Part shown: positions 47,987-57,354 of the stretch, in pieces
Numbering within the stretch: position 1 is the stretch's first letter
Layout: every line of letters starts with the position of its first letter
Source: Uliginosibacterium gangwonense DSM 18521
Lineage (GTDB): Bacteria > Pseudomonadota > Gammaproteobacteria > Burkholderiales > Rhodocyclaceae
NCBI RefSeq assembly: GCF_000373965.1
Contig: NZ_KB892867.1
Coordinates: 124,001 to 188,000 of the forward strand
Direction of reading: 5' to 3'
Length of the DNA: 64,000 nucleotides
The notes under the pieces: model-generated
The model's database searches: none
Seen by the model: the letters and a program-made list of their open reading frames with translations, nothing else
Told to the model about the DNA's origin: nothing
Position numbers and translations under genes: made by a program

Positions 47987-49618
47987 TCAGCGTATCTGCT
48001 CTGGCCGCACGCCGTTTTTCTTCATCAGGGCATGGAAGAAGTTGACCATCACGGAAAGGCGTTCGTTGCCAGGGTCTTGACGTTTGACTCGTTCGATGAA
48101 GTCTTTGGCATTACGGGCGAAATGTTCGTTCCAGCCATTATGCTCGATGTGTTTGAGCAGGGCGAGTGAGGCGTTGAAAAGTACCTGGGTGTTGCCCGGC
48201 AGGCGTTCCACTGCTTGCAGCATCTGGCGTACCGAGCCGTCGAAGTCGCCACTTTGCGCCAGCTGTGCGCCTTCGGTCATGATGCTGCGTACTTCGGTGC
48301 GTACACGTTGGGCGAGGTTTTCGCCCAGTTCCGGGCGGCCCAGGTCAGCAAGCATATTCTTGATGGATTCGACAGCGTGGTCGTCGGCCGCGTGCCGCAT
48401 GATGTCCATGATGACACCTGCGGCCTTGTCGTCCTGCTTGTTTTCGATGCAGATTCGCGCTAGCTCTTTCTTAAGTTGGAGCGAAGCTCCCAGGCGTGGA
48501 TCGTTGAAGCGTAGTGCTTCACTCAGGGCCGCATTGGCGGCTTCGGTGTCGCCGGTCTTGGTCGCTACCATGGCGCTTGAAATGGCCTTGCAGAGTGCTG
48601 CCTTGGGTTGGTTGTCCATGCCGCGGTCCAGGTCGCGCAGCGTGTTATTGGCCGCTGCCACGTCACCCATGCCGAGTTGGGCACGCACCAGCGATACGTG
48701 ATCTTCCGGGTCGCGGAAATCGGAGTATTTGCCTTTGCGTACCACTTCGCCCAGGGTTTTGGTGGCTGTTTCCATGTCGCCCACCTCGGTGGCGACTTCG
48801 CCTAGCTTGCGCAGGCGGCGCACGGTGTGGGGGGAAACGCGCACGGCTTCCTGCAGGGTTTCCTTGGCTTCTTCGAGGCGACCTGTGGCTTCGCGGGTTT
48901 TGGCGAGCCAGTCGTAGGCATCCAGATATTGGTTGTTTTCAGCCACCAGGGCCTGCAGTTGTTCTTCTGCCTCGCCGAAAGACCTTTGCATATACAGCGT
49001 TTTTGCGAGCCCTAGTTTGGCCCAGGGCACGGCCTTGGTTTCAACCACTAACTGGTAGACCTGCTGGGCTTCGTCAGCCTGCCCAGCAGCGATATGGAGT
49101 TCGGCCCGCAGCCGCAGGAAGTCGATGAGGTGTTGCGGATGTTCGGTCTCCCCCAGGCGGCAGGCATCAATTGCTTCGAGCGTGGAGCCTGCTTCGATGA
49201 GTTTGTAGGTGGGGAGGAAAGCGTCGCGCTTTTCCAGCGCCCGCGATAGTCTCCCCAGCAGCTTGTCGGATGAAAAAGGTTTGAGGATGTAGTCATTGGG
49301 CGCGAGTTCGGCAGCACTGACGACCCTTTCATATTGGCTCTCGCCGGTGATCATCAGAAACAACGTGGTCAGCGGAATCAGGTGATGCTGGCGCAGGTCT
49401 TCAAGCAGGTGTTGTCCATCCTGGCCTTCGCCAAGATGGTATTCGCATAAGATGATGTCGTAATTGTTCTCGCGCAGCTTGCGCGTGGCGACCCCGGCTG
49501 CAACGGCCAGGCCTACCTTGGATATGCCGCATAGGGCCAGCATGTTGCGAATCTGGGTACGCATACCGGCGTTGGATTCGACAATCAGTACGGTGATGTC
49601 TTCAATCTTTTGCGGCAT
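47987..49618 (-). CDS. Degenerate receiver plus TPR protein
   Basis: A 543-residue soluble protein. Residues 8-130 form a receiver domain in which the acid pocket is altered: VLIVESN replaces the usual Asp-Asp pair, and DIILCEYHL places Glu59 where the phosphorylatable Asp should be; the conserved Lys of NDYILKPF remains. From about 135 to the end are TPR-type helices (for example AGSTLEAIDACRLGETEHPQHLIDFLRLRAELHIAAGQADEAQQVYQL). It probably works as a constitutive or ligand-free scaffold instead of a phosphorylation switch. No kinase gene is adjacent. Related TPR-receiver proteins normally keep the Asp. Confidence 0.88.
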   Translation of the reverse strand: MPQKIEDITVLIVESNAGMRTQIRNMLALCGISKVGLAVAAGVATRKLRENNYDIILCEYHLGEGQDGQHLLEDLRQHHLIPLTTLFLMITGESQYERVVSAAELAPNDYILKPFSSDKLLGRLSRALEKRDAFLPTYKLIEAGSTLEAIDACRLGETEHPQHLIDFLRLRAELHIAAGQADEAQQVYQLVVETKAVPWAKLGLAKTLYMQRSFGEAEEQLQALVAENNQYLDAYDWLAKTREATGRLEEAKETLQEAVRVSPHTVRRLRKLGEVATEVGDMETATKTLGEVVRKGKYSDFRDPEDHVSLVRAQLGMGDVAAANNTLRDLDRGMDNQPKAALCKAISSAMVATKTGDTEAANAALSEALRFNDPRLGASLQLKKELARICIENKQDDKAAGVIMDIMRHAADDHAVESIKNMLADLGRPELGENLAQRVRTEVRSIMTEGAQLAQSGDFDGSVRQMLQAVERLPGNTQVLFNASLALLKHIEHNGWNEHFARNAKDFIERVKRQDPGNERLSVMVNFFHALMKKNGVRPEQIR

Positions 49619-49786
49619 GGCTTCCTGTGGTTCCGTTGGATGGCGGACGCCATGCCTGGGTCAATTCGCCCCATGCTCAGTGGGCATATTGATTCGGCAA
49701 TGGTATCGGCAAAGGCATCTGTGTTGGTATGCGCCCTGTGGCCGGGGCTGTTTTTCCCCGTGTTCTCGTAGTGTGCTACGGCAGGC

Positions 49787-49812
49787 GGCCCTGATTCTTT
49801 AGGATCAGGGCC
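49787..49812. terminator. Hairpin downstream of ptrB
   Basis: GGCCCTGAT / ATCAGGGCC with an eight-base loop, about 45 bases past the ptrB stop codon on the minus strand. There is no T-run, so it is a weak candidate. Confidence 0.4.
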
Positions 49813-49857
49813 TGTATTGCTACAAATTAGCTGCCTGTCGACACATTTGTCACCTTG

Positions 49858-51960
49858 TTATGCGCCTGTGGGCAGGCGTGTCAGCGCAAAGGCCAATTGG
49901 CGGGCACGCTCATGCAGTGTGTCGTAGCGGCCCGAAGCTCCACCATGTCCGGCGCTCATGTTGGTGAAGAGCAGCACAGGATGTGGATCAGTTTTCACTT
50001 CCCGCAGGCGGGCAACGTATTTGGCAGGCTCCCAGGCCATGACCTGACTGTCGTGCAGGCCAGCCTCCACCAGCAGGGGCGGGTAGGGGCGTGGTGCGAG
50101 GTTGTCGTAGGGGGAATAGGCTTGCATACGCAGAAAATCCCGCTTGTGGCGTGGATCGCCCCATTCTTCGTACTCGCCAATGGTCAGTGGCAGATCGGGG
50201 TCGAGCATGGTGGTGAGTACATCCACAAAGGGGACTTCAAGGATCGCCGCACCAAAAAGTTCGGGGCGGCGGTTGAGCACTGCACCGATCAGTAATCCGC
50301 CCGCACTGCCACCTTGGGCAAGGATGCGTCCGGCACGGGTGAAGCCTTGGGCGATAAGGGTTTCGGCGCAGGCAATGTAGTCGCCGAAGCTGTTTTCCTT
50401 GTGCTCCAGGCGGCCATCATCATGCCAACGCTGGCCCAGTTCGCCACCACCACGCACATGGGCAATCGCAAAGACCCAGCCCCGATCCAGCAGGCTGAGC
50501 CGTGTGCTGGAAAACCATGGGTCGCTGGCCATGCCGTAGGCGCCATAGCCGTCCAGCCATACGGGGGCATTGCCATTGCGGGCGATATCTGTGCGGTAGA
50601 CCAGGGAGATGGGGATCTGTGTACCGTCGGCTGCCAGGGCATGGAGACGCTCTGAGCGGTAGTGGGTTGGGTCGAAGTCGCCCAATACGGGTTGGCGTCG
50701 CAGCAGGGTACTGACCTGGGTGATGGGGTCGTAATCGTAGATGGAATCCGGCGTCGTCATCGACTCGTAGGTGTAGCGCAGAGAGGGCGTTTCCCACTCT
50801 GGCAGGTCTTCCAGATCAACCATGAAGGTGGGATCATCAAAGCTGAGGCAATGGTTGTGGCCATCGGCCAGACGGGCGACGGCCAGCCGTGGCACTCCGT
50901 CGATCCGCTCGCTGGTCACACGCCAGTCACGGTAGATGTCGACCCCTTCAAGGATGACGTCGTCACGATGAGGAATCACTTCCTGCCAAGTATCAAAGCC
51001 GCCCCCTTGTTTGAGTGGCACATGCACGAGGCGAAAGTTTGGCCCCGTATCGTTGACGCGTAGCAGCAGGTGGTCTGAGTGGTGATCGACTTCATATTCG
51101 ATCCCCGCGCGGCGCCTGCATACGATCCGCCAGCGCCCCTCGGGTCGGTCGGCGGGCAGGATGCGTGCTTCCGAGGTGGTGTGGCTGGAGGAATTGGCCA
51201 CGATATACCCCAGGCTGCGGGTTTTGAAGACGAGCAGGTTGAAGCGCTCGTCATGCTCTTCAAAGAGTTGGGTGTCTTGCCCTTCAAAGAGGCGTAGGCG
51301 CCATAATTTGTTGGCGCGGTGGGTTTTGGGGTCTTCGCTGACGTAGAAGAGCGTCATGTCGTCTTCGGCCCAGCACAGGCTGGTGACACCCCGGCGACGT
51401 TGGCTCAGTGTTTTGCCGGTGAAAAGATCGCGCAGCCGCAGCGTGTATTCGCGCTGCCCACGCGTGTCTTCCGTCCAGGCCAGGTAGCGCCCGGAGGGGC
51501 TGACCTCGTAATCGCCTACCTCGTAGAAGGGTTTGCCATGTGCTTGCAGGTTCTCGTTGAGCAAGACTTCTTCCGCTGAGGATTCCCAACCCACGTCTGT
51601 AATGCGCTTGCGGCAATGGATGGCGTACTGCGCACCTTGCTCGGTACGGCTGTAATACATCCATGCACCAAAGCGCACCGGTACGGACAGATCCACTTCC
51701 TGGATGCGTGCGAGCATTTCGGCATAGAGTTGTTCCTGCAGGGGGAGGGTTTCGGCCATTACGGCTGTGGCGAAAGCATTTTCCGCCTCCAGATGGGCGA
51801 GCATGTCAGCCGAGTGGAGCTTGTGCATCCACAGGTAGGGGTCTTCACGGCGGATGCCATGGTGGCAGAGCGTGGCCGGGTGTTGGGCGGGGGCAGGAGG
51901 GCGTAGAACGTCAGGCATGTGAGAGGACTGGGTGAGCTGATGCTGAAAGGAAGTGATCAT
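49858..51960 (-). CDS. ptrB: Oligopeptidase B (S9A family)
   Basis: A 700-residue serine peptidase: beta-propeller-type N-terminal domain and a C-terminal alpha/beta hydrolase. GGSAGG carries the catalytic Ser, VEAGLHDSQV the Asp and SAGHGGASGRY the His. RGGGELGQRWHDDG and PFVDVLTTMLDPDLPLT also match oligopeptidase B, which cuts short peptides after Arg or Lys. The start is 51960 or 51918; both lack a good ribosome-binding site. Frames running further upstream overlap the MFS gene and are not coding. Confidence 0.92.
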   Translation of the reverse strand: MITSFQHQLTQSSHMPDVLRPPAPAQHPATLCHHGIRREDPYLWMHKLHSADMLAHLEAENAFATAVMAETLPLQEQLYAEMLARIQEVDLSVPVRFGAWMYYSRTEQGAQYAIHCRKRITDVGWESSAEEVLLNENLQAHGKPFYEVGDYEVSPSGRYLAWTEDTRGQREYTLRLRDLFTGKTLSQRRRGVTSLCWAEDDMTLFYVSEDPKTHRANKLWRLRLFEGQDTQLFEEHDERFNLLVFKTRSLGYIVANSSSHTTSEARILPADRPEGRWRIVCRRRAGIEYEVDHHSDHLLLRVNDTGPNFRLVHVPLKQGGGFDTWQEVIPHRDDVILEGVDIYRDWRVTSERIDGVPRLAVARLADGHNHCLSFDDPTFMVDLEDLPEWETPSLRYTYESMTTPDSIYDYDPITQVSTLLRRQPVLGDFDPTHYRSERLHALAADGTQIPISLVYRTDIARNGNAPVWLDGYGAYGMASDPWFSSTRLSLLDRGWVFAIAHVRGGGELGQRWHDDGRLEHKENSFGDYIACAETLIAQGFTRAGRILAQGGSAGGLLIGAVLNRRPELFGAAILEVPFVDVLTTMLDPDLPLTIGEYEEWGDPRHKRDFLRMQAYSPYDNLAPRPYPPLLVEAGLHDSQVMAWEPAKYVARLREVKTDPHPVLLFTNMSAGHGGASGRYDTLHERARQLAFALTRLPTGA

Positions 51961-51975
51961 TCTTTGATTGTGGAA

Positions 51976-51997
51976 GGCACTCCCCGAGGGGAGTGCC
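51976..51997. terminator. Hairpin after the MFS gene
   Basis: Perfect 10-bp stem GGCACTCCCC/GGGGAGTGCC with a GA turn, 62 bases past the MFS stop on the minus strand. No T-run follows. Confidence 0.45.
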
Positions 51998-52058
51998 GAG
52001 GTGTGGATCACGCTATGCGTATGATCCTGTTGGACTGGATCGTAACAGCTTCTCCTGC

Positions 52059-53333
52059 TTACGCGTTGGCGACGCCGAGTGTTTTTGGCGCCTCCAGCCG
52101 TGGCATGCGCCACGCGGCCATGATGGTCAGGCTGATCCCCAGCGCGGCCAGGGCCAACAGTGTACGCTGTATCCCAACCGAATCCCCCATATGCCCCGCC
52201 AGACTTGCCCCGAAGGGTGCTGCCGTAACGCTGACGCAACGCATGGTGGCGATCATCCGCCCGAGCATTGCATCAGGCGTGACCTGCTGACGCAAACTCA
52301 GATAAGGCACGACGTAGAGCGTAGCACCGGCATCAATGATCCACATGGCACCGCCTGCCAACAGGGTCCGATAGACGGACTGGGCAGGTACGCACGCGTA
52401 GGCCGCATAGCCCAGTGCGCTGAGGAGGTAGCCTGCCAGGATCAAGTGGCGTGCCCCAAAACGCTTTTCCAGGCGTGGCGCAATTGAAGCGCTGAGCAGA
52501 GCACCCACGGCCCCGCAGGTGTTGACCACGGCCAGGCCATGCGCGTCCAGCTCCAGATCATGGCTGGCAAACAGCACATAGAGCGCACGGAAGCCATCAA
52601 ACAGCGCGACCCAGAAGATTGCACCAATCGCCAAGGCGCGTAGCGTCGGGCTTTCCCACACGAAGGCCAGCCCCAGCCGGATGTCCGTCCAGAAGGCTTG
52701 CTTTTCCCCGTTTTGGGCAGGCAGATCATCGCGTTTGATCGACAGGAGCAGGCCAAAGGAAACCACGAAGCATATGGCATCGCAGGCGATGGCAAGGGGT
52801 GCGCCGACAGCGGCCACGATCACGGCGGCCAATGGCGGACCCAGAATGCCCGCAATCGATGAGGCTGCCTGAAGCTTGCCAATGCCTTCGACAAGGTGCT
52901 CTTTGCCCACCAATTGATTGACGTACACCTGCATGGCGGTGCCACCAATGGCGTAACCACAGCCGATTACAAAGCCAACCCCCATGATGAGTGAGAAGTT
53001 CAGCACACCCAGAAGGTATGCTATAGGAATTGACATTAATGCCAACGCACTGATGATTTCAAACAGGCTGGCGAGCTGTTTTTTGCGTGAGCGGTCGATC
53101 CATACCCCGGCAGGTAGCGAAAACAGGGCAAAAGGCGCGAGTTCTGCAGCAGTCAGCCAGCCCATTTTGGTGGCGTTGGCGTGCAGCAGATCGATTGCCG
53201 TCAGGGGCAGGGCCATCTGGGATACCGTGCCGCCCAAAGTTGTCAGGGTATTGCTGGTAAAAAGTTTCATGTAATCGGCATTGCGCCAGAGCGGACTGTT
53301 GGCGGTGAATGTTTTGAGTGCTTTTCTCAACAT
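52059..53333 (-). CDS. MFS efflux transporter (enterobactin-exporter-like)
   Basis: A 424-residue membrane protein with twelve predicted helices. PLWRNADYMKLFTSNTLTTLGGTVSQMALPLTAIDLL is the MFS_3 start seen in EntS-type exporters; WIDRSRKKQLA and the repeat of the motif in the second half fit. Substrate unknown; drugs or siderophores are typical. The ATG at 53333 has AGGAG upstream. A hairpin lies downstream, before ptrB. Confidence 0.87.
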   Translation of the reverse strand: MLRKALKTFTANSPLWRNADYMKLFTSNTLTTLGGTVSQMALPLTAIDLLHANATKMGWLTAAELAPFALFSLPAGVWIDRSRKKQLASLFEIISALALMSIPIAYLLGVLNFSLIMGVGFVIGCGYAIGGTAMQVYVNQLVGKEHLVEGIGKLQAASSIAGILGPPLAAVIVAAVGAPLAIACDAICFVVSFGLLLSIKRDDLPAQNGEKQAFWTDIRLGLAFVWESPTLRALAIGAIFWVALFDGFRALYVLFASHDLELDAHGLAVVNTCGAVGALLSASIAPRLEKRFGARHLILAGYLLSALGYAAYACVPAQSVYRTLLAGGAMWIIDAGATLYVVPYLSLRQQVTPDAMLGRMIATMRCVSVTAAPFGASLAGHMGDSVGIQRTLLALAALGISLTIMAAWRMPRLEAPKTLGVANA

Positions 53334-53699
53334 AACGGGCTCCTGGATGCCGGATTCCGGCAGATAAAAGAGCACCTCGTGAAATGACAAATGTATTTAT
53401 CTGAGGCGCAAAATGAGCAATGTGGCCCGGTACACAGCAAATGGTGTGCCAGTGGCCTGCAAGGCTCGATTAGAGTGAAGGGTTCAAAAGCTGACCAAGG
53501 TCAGAAGCAATTCCGGCATGCGATCAGACAGATGGAGCGAAAAGATCCGTTTGGACCGATATCAGTCCGGTGGGGATTGGATTCCCCGGAATCTGTCTAT
53601 GATCTTGCTGCGATAGCGCTGATTGGTAGTCGAGGGGCCTGCATGTGCGAGAGCACTATTTTGCAGCGACCCACGTGCGACGGATCACCAAACAGCTTC

Positions 53700-53822
53700 T
53701 CAGGCGTGCCGTATTCCTGCCACCGGATGTGGGTGTGCAGAAGTGGATTGGAATGCTCCGCCACCCACGATGCCAGCCTGTGCGCCGAAATTGGTGCCAA
53801 AGGTCGTCATATTGGTGCGCAT
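53700..53822 (-). CDS. Candidate 40-residue peptide
   Basis: MRTNMTTFGTNFGAQAGIVG.. then GGAFQSTSAHPHPVAGIRHA and a stop. AAGGAGTGTTCC precedes the ATG, a strong ribosome-binding site, and a structured leader lies upstream. It is Gly/Ala/Thr-rich without a membrane helix or known family. Too short to judge by sequence alone. Confidence 0.4.
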   Translation of the reverse strand: MRTNMTTFGTNFGAQAGIVGGGAFQSTSAHPHPVAGIRHA

Positions 53823-53842
53823 GGAACACTCCTTGTGGGAAA

Positions 53843-53895
53843 GTGCGTCAGGATATGACGCATGGCCATTCTGAAGCAGAATGCCACATGCGTCA
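53843..53895. repeat. Cluster of TGCGTCA repeats and nested palindromes
   Basis: TGCGTCA-GGATA-TGACGCA (53843-53861) and a 40-base imperfect palindrome at 53856-53895 with outer arms TGACGCATG/CATGCGTCA and inner arms CATTCTG/CAGAATG. It lies just upstream of the small candidate ORF. It could be a dimeric operator or an RNA structure. Confidence 0.6.
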
Positions 53896-53930
53896 AGCCG
53901 ATGCCACCCATTGAGGATGACATCGGCTTG
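53894..53930. terminator. Terminator-like hairpin near the chemoreceptor end
   Basis: Perfect 10-bp stem CAAGCCGATG/CATCGGCTTG with a 17-base loop, 28 bases past the chemoreceptor stop on the minus strand. On the plus strand it is followed by TTTGTGG. Confidence 0.5.
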
Positions 53931-53957
53931 TTTGTGGTGGAGGCTGTTAGATGCTTC

Positions 53958-55223
53958 TCAGAGCTTGAAGGCAGATACGGCGCTATTCATCTGCCCGGAG
54001 AAGGCATGCAGTTTTTCTGCAGACAGGCTCATGCTGGTGACGGCGTTGTTGTTGTTTTCCACCATCTTGGCGATGCGGGCGATGTTTGCGGCAATTTCGG
54101 CATTTGAGCGGTTTTGCTCACGTACCGCCTCTGCAATCTGGTCCAGTTCATCCGTGGCGTGGGCCACGGCCTCATTGGCTGAAGCCAGCGCGGACACGGT
54201 GTCATCCATGCCGGAGCGGCTGTTGTGGATGGCGCTCAGACCACTCTCCACTGCTGATTCCAGATCAGCCGATTGTGCATTCAGGGTATTGGTGATGGCG
54301 TCGATTTCCGAGGCGGACTGGCCGGATTTTTCCGCCAGCTTGCGCACTTCGTCGGCCACTACGGCGAAACCACGACCGGCTTCGCCCGCGCGGGCGGCTT
54401 CAATCGCGGCGTTCAAGGCCAGCAGGTTAGTCTGGTCGGCAATTTCGCGCACTTGACGGGTGATGCTGCGGATGCGCTGCATACTGGTGACGGATTCCTG
54501 CGAGGCAGAGGCCACACGCTGGATGAGTTGGGCGGCTTCATCCACCACGCGCTTGACCTCGTCGAGTTTGTCCTGCACCTCACGGGATTTATCCAGGCTG
54601 TCGTGCGAGAGGCGGTTGGCGTTTTCCGCATTTTCGGTAATGGTCTGCATGGATTGGCTCAGCGCTTCCATGGATGAAGCAGTTGAGGAAGCAGCCTCGG
54701 ATTGCTCAAAGGAAGAATCAGACACCTTGGCGGCATCATCAGCCACGGCATCTACCCCCTGGCGGAGCGTGACGGCACCATCACGAATCTTGCGGACCAG
54801 ATTCCCCAGATCCTTACGGATCTGTTCGCCTGAGCGGGCAAGGTTGCCAAATTCCTCGCAATACACATCTTGGATAGGGTGGGCAAAATTGCCAGCCGCA
54901 AGGTTGCTCAAATCCGTTTTGAGGTGCCGAACATGCACGACCAGGTGCCGATGCAGAAATAGCATGAATGCCGAGAAGCTAAGCCCGCAGATGATGATCA
55001 CGGCGATGAGGCAGATGGTAAGGGTAGAATCTGCATTGCTGACAATGGATTTTGCTTGCGATGACAAGCCCCCCGCCTGCTTGCCCAGTTCTGCGCTCAA
55101 CGCTGATACTGCATTGATCTCAGCCTGTAGGCTGAAAAACACAGCCACCAGCAAAATGGCTGTACTCACGCCGCAAAGCAGAAGGAGTTGATACCGCATA
55201 CTGTGGAAAAGCTTAGAAAACAT
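53958..55223 (-). CDS. Methyl-accepting chemotaxis protein with short periplasmic loop
   Basis: A 421-residue receptor. Helix 1 (about 11-31) and helix 2 (about 68-88) flank only about 35 periplasmic residues ([27 protein letters not shown]), too short for a ligand domain. A HAMP-like segment ([24 protein letters not shown]) and a signalling domain follow with the hairpin tip [42 protein letters not shown]. No CheR-binding pentapeptide ends the protein. It could sense membrane or redox state, or partner proteins. It lies upstream of and divergent from motD. Confidence 0.92.
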   Translation of the reverse strand: MFSKLFHSMRYQLLLLCGVSTAILLVAVFFSLQAEINAVSALSAELGKQAGGLSSQAKSIVSNADSTLTICLIAVIIICGLSFSAFMLFLHRHLVVHVRHLKTDLSNLAAGNFAHPIQDVYCEEFGNLARSGEQIRKDLGNLVRKIRDGAVTLRQGVDAVADDAAKVSDSSFEQSEAASSTASSMEALSQSMQTITENAENANRLSHDSLDKSREVQDKLDEVKRVVDEAAQLIQRVASASQESVTSMQRIRSITRQVREIADQTNLLALNAAIEAARAGEAGRGFAVVADEVRKLAEKSGQSASEIDAITNTLNAQSADLESAVESGLSAIHNSRSGMDDTVSALASANEAVAHATDELDQIAEAVREQNRSNAEIAANIARIAKMVENNNNAVTSMSLSAEKLHAFSGQMNSAVSAFKL

Positions 55224-55449
55224 GGTGTGCCCTTTGACTCATATCGCAATTACCGGTTCAGAGCGTCATGCTGCTGGACGGGTGTAAGCTGAAGTGATCC
55301 AGTCTCTGAATGGAGTGAAGTCGATTATGCATATTTTGGTAAGGTCGAATCATCCACCTGCCGTAAGCAGGCAACAGAATGATCAACCGAAGTAGTTTAC
55401 CTGTTTTTCGCACTTTGCCTGTGGTCTTTTGCCTCGTTTGGTGATGGAG
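55224..55449. other. Divergent region between chemoreceptor and motD
   Basis: About 225 bases without a gene. No sigma-28 site was found for the chemoreceptor, although one precedes motD. Confidence 0.4.
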
Positions 55450-55476
55450 TCAAGAGCAGAGGTTATTTGCCGTTAA
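55450..55476 (+). promoter_or_regulatory. Sigma-28 promoter of motD
   Basis: TCAAGAGC, 11 bases, GCCGTTAA. The -10 box matches GCCGATAA at 7 of 8 and the TCAAG start matches the FliA -35 core. It ends 42 bases before the motD ATG. Confidence 0.72.
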
Positions 55477-55518
55477 TGGAATCAGGGAATCTACTCACAA
55501 GGGAAAGGGCTGCGGTCC

Positions 55519-56409
55519 ATGGCGCGTCGCAAACACGAAGAAGAACACGAGAATCACGAGCGCTGGATGGTGTCTTATGCTGACTTTATCACCTTGCTGT
55601 TTGCATTCTTTGTGGTGATGTATGCCATCAGCTCGGTCAATGAAGGCAAGTACCGCGTGCTTTCTGATTCTCTGGTGCAAGCCTTTCGCAGCACGACTGA
55701 CCAGCGTGGCACCGTGCTCGCCACCACGACAGTAACCACCGGGCGCCCTCTGCCGAGCGTTGTAGCCGCACAGCCGCAAAAAGTAGCGCCAGAGGTGGAA
55801 GCCAAGCGTAAGGCCTATCGCGACAAGATGCGCAACATGGCCGAAGACATCATGCGTGTGCTCGCTCCGCTGGTGCAGGGCGGGCAGGTGAGGGTGACTG
55901 AAGGCGTCAATGGTATTTCCATCGAAATCAACGCCAGCGCCTTGTTCAACCCCGGTGAGGCCGTGCTGGGACAAGATGCCGCGCGTGCCTTGCGCGCTGT
56001 GGCAGAGGTGATTGCCGCAGGCGATTTTCCGATCAAGGTGGAAGGGCATACCGATAATGTTCCCATCAGCACAGCACTGTTCCCGTCCAACTGGGAGCTT
56101 TCGGCATCGCGTGCCTCGTCGGTGGTGCGTCTGTTCGTGGATGCAGGTGTGGAACCCAGTCGGCTAACGGCTGCCGGTTATGCCGATCAGCGTCCGGTGG
56201 CCTCCAATGCCACGCCAGAGAATCGGGCCCGCAATCGCCGGGTGACCATTCTGGTGGAATCCATGGCACCTGAAGTCAGCGCGCTTCCCGCTCAGACGAC
56301 TACAGTGTCTTCACCGCCGCCGAGTACGGAAATGCGTAATGTGGATGGGGCCTTGGGAACGCCAGAGAACATCCGCCTGGTGCCGGGCGTGGCTGCCAGC
56401 AGCCCGTGA
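55519..56409 (+). CDS. motD: Flagellar stator protein MotD (MotB family)
   Basis: A 296-residue protein: basic N-terminus, one membrane helix with the proton-channel Asp (WMVSYADFITLLFAFFVVMYAISSVNEGKY), a plug/linker, and a C-terminal OmpA-like peptidoglycan-binding domain (FPIKVEGHTDNVPISTALFPSNWELSASRASSVVRLFVDAGVEPSRLTAAGYADQRPVASN..NRRVTILVE). MotD normally pairs with MotC, but no motC gene is adjacent. A sigma-28 promoter lies upstream. Confidence 0.92.
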   Translation: MARRKHEEEHENHERWMVSYADFITLLFAFFVVMYAISSVNEGKYRVLSDSLVQAFRSTTDQRGTVLATTTVTTGRPLPSVVAAQPQKVAPEVEAKRKAYRDKMRNMAEDIMRVLAPLVQGGQVRVTEGVNGISIEINASALFNPGEAVLGQDAARALRAVAEVIAAGDFPIKVEGHTDNVPISTALFPSNWELSASRASSVVRLFVDAGVEPSRLTAAGYADQRPVASNATPENRARNRRVTILVESMAPEVSALPAQTTTVSSPPPSTEMRNVDGALGTPENIRLVPGVAASSP

Positions 56410-56416
56410 TGGGGGG

Positions 56417-56905
56417 CTAGACGCTGCCTAAATGGCGTGAACCCAGGCGAGGGCGCGAGGCACCATCGGGGCCGTAAGTCATGGGCTGGTCGCTATGGGC
56501 CAATAGTACGGCAAGCGCCTGATGGTTGGAGGCCAAGCGCTGGGTGACGGCCTTGCCGTTGTTTTCGTTCAGGAGCTTGGCTTGGGCGGCGCGGTTCAGA
56601 TAGGTGTTCCAGATTTCGGCGTGTTGCCCGGCCAGCAAGGCCTGAATACCTGCGCGGCTGTGGGGCTTGCCCGCCTGGGCCAAAACAGTGATCCGGCTGT
56701 CCGCCAGACGTTGCAGCTGGAAGGCGATATCGGATTTCTTTTTGGCCAGATCGAAGAGGGGCTCAACGTTCTCATGGCCCAGCACGGTGCGTTCTTCTTC
56801 CAGCACCGCAATAAAGCCGTCCAGCAGTTGGGTTTCCGTGACCAGCAGGGTGGCAAAGCGTTGGCGCAGCGCGTTCAGGTCTGTGGGCACCTTGAAGAAC
56901 TCCAT
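56417..56905 (-). CDS. flgN: Flagellar export chaperone FlgN
   Basis: A 162-residue helical protein of the FlgN family (LRQRFATLLVTETQLLDGFIAVLEEERTVLGHENVEPLFDLAKKKSDIAFQLQRLADSR). It binds the hook-associated proteins FlgK and FlgL before export. It lies 82 bp after flgM in the usual flgA-flgM-flgN order. C-terminal tail is Arg/Gly-rich. Confidence 0.9.
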   Translation of the reverse strand: MEFFKVPTDLNALRQRFATLLVTETQLLDGFIAVLEEERTVLGHENVEPLFDLAKKKSDIAFQLQRLADSRITVLAQAGKPHSRAGIQALLAGQHAEIWNTYLNRAAQAKLLNENNGKAVTQRLASNHQALAVLLAHSDQPMTYGPDGASRPRLGSRHLGSV

Positions 56906-56987
56906 TCAATGGCAATACCGGTTCAAGAAAACCCTGCGGATGGCGCAGGCTGCGCGGCCCCGGTATTGGTAAAGCGCCCCGATATTG

Positions 56988-57296
56988 TTACACCGAACGC
57001 GGCTGTGCCGCCAGCATCTGACGCACGCTGCTGATCAGCCCGTCAGCCACCTTCTCGGAATTGACCTGGAACTGCCCTTGGCTGATGGCCTGCTTGATCT
57101 CATCCACCCGACCACTATCCACCACGGGAGTATCGGCGACAGCCTGTTCAAGCTGTTGCATCCGCCCGGACAGAGAGGAAATCTCTACCTTGGTATCGCT
57201 GGGCGTTGAGGACGTAGAGGTGCTTGGTCGAGTCGAACGAGTTTTCGACTCCCCAGTTACTGTATTGGTCGTTTTGACCGAATTATCGATTTTCAT
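56988..57296 (-). CDS. flgM: Anti-sigma-28 factor FlgM
   Basis: A 102-residue protein: disordered Ser/Thr-rich N-terminus (MKIDNSVKTTNTVTGESKTRSTRPS), then the sigma-28-binding helices (VEISSLSGRMQQLEQAVADTPVVDSGRVDEIKQAISQGQFQVNSEKVADGLISSVRQML). It holds FliA until the hook is complete and FlgM is exported. A sigma-28 type promoter lies just upstream. Confidence 0.93.
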   Translation of the reverse strand: MKIDNSVKTTNTVTGESKTRSTRPSTSTSSTPSDTKVEISSLSGRMQQLEQAVADTPVVDSGRVDEIKQAISQGQFQVNSEKVADGLISSVRQMLAAQPRSV

Positions 57297-57354
57297 GGCG
57301 TTTCCCTTTGTCTCAAGGCTTTTGCAACGTCGTTTTATGGACGCTACAGCTTGC

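Larger units (their letters stand above)
53334..53957. other. Structured intergenic region between MFS and chemoreceptor genes
   Basis: About 620 bases with no recognised full gene. It holds a candidate 40-codon ORF (53700-53822), a cluster of TGCGTCA/TGACGCA repeats and palindromes (53843-53895) and a terminator hairpin (53894-53930). The rest (53334-53695) shows nothing recognisable. Confidence 0.5.

Noticed and set aside
51961..52239. N-terminal extension of the oligopeptidase B frame
   Set aside because: It overlaps the end of the MFS gene and has no similarity to the family; the ATGs at 51960 or 51918 fit the usual length.
53391..53858. Plus-strand frame of 155 codons
   Set aside because: No ribosome-binding site and no family resemblance; overlaps palindromic DNA.
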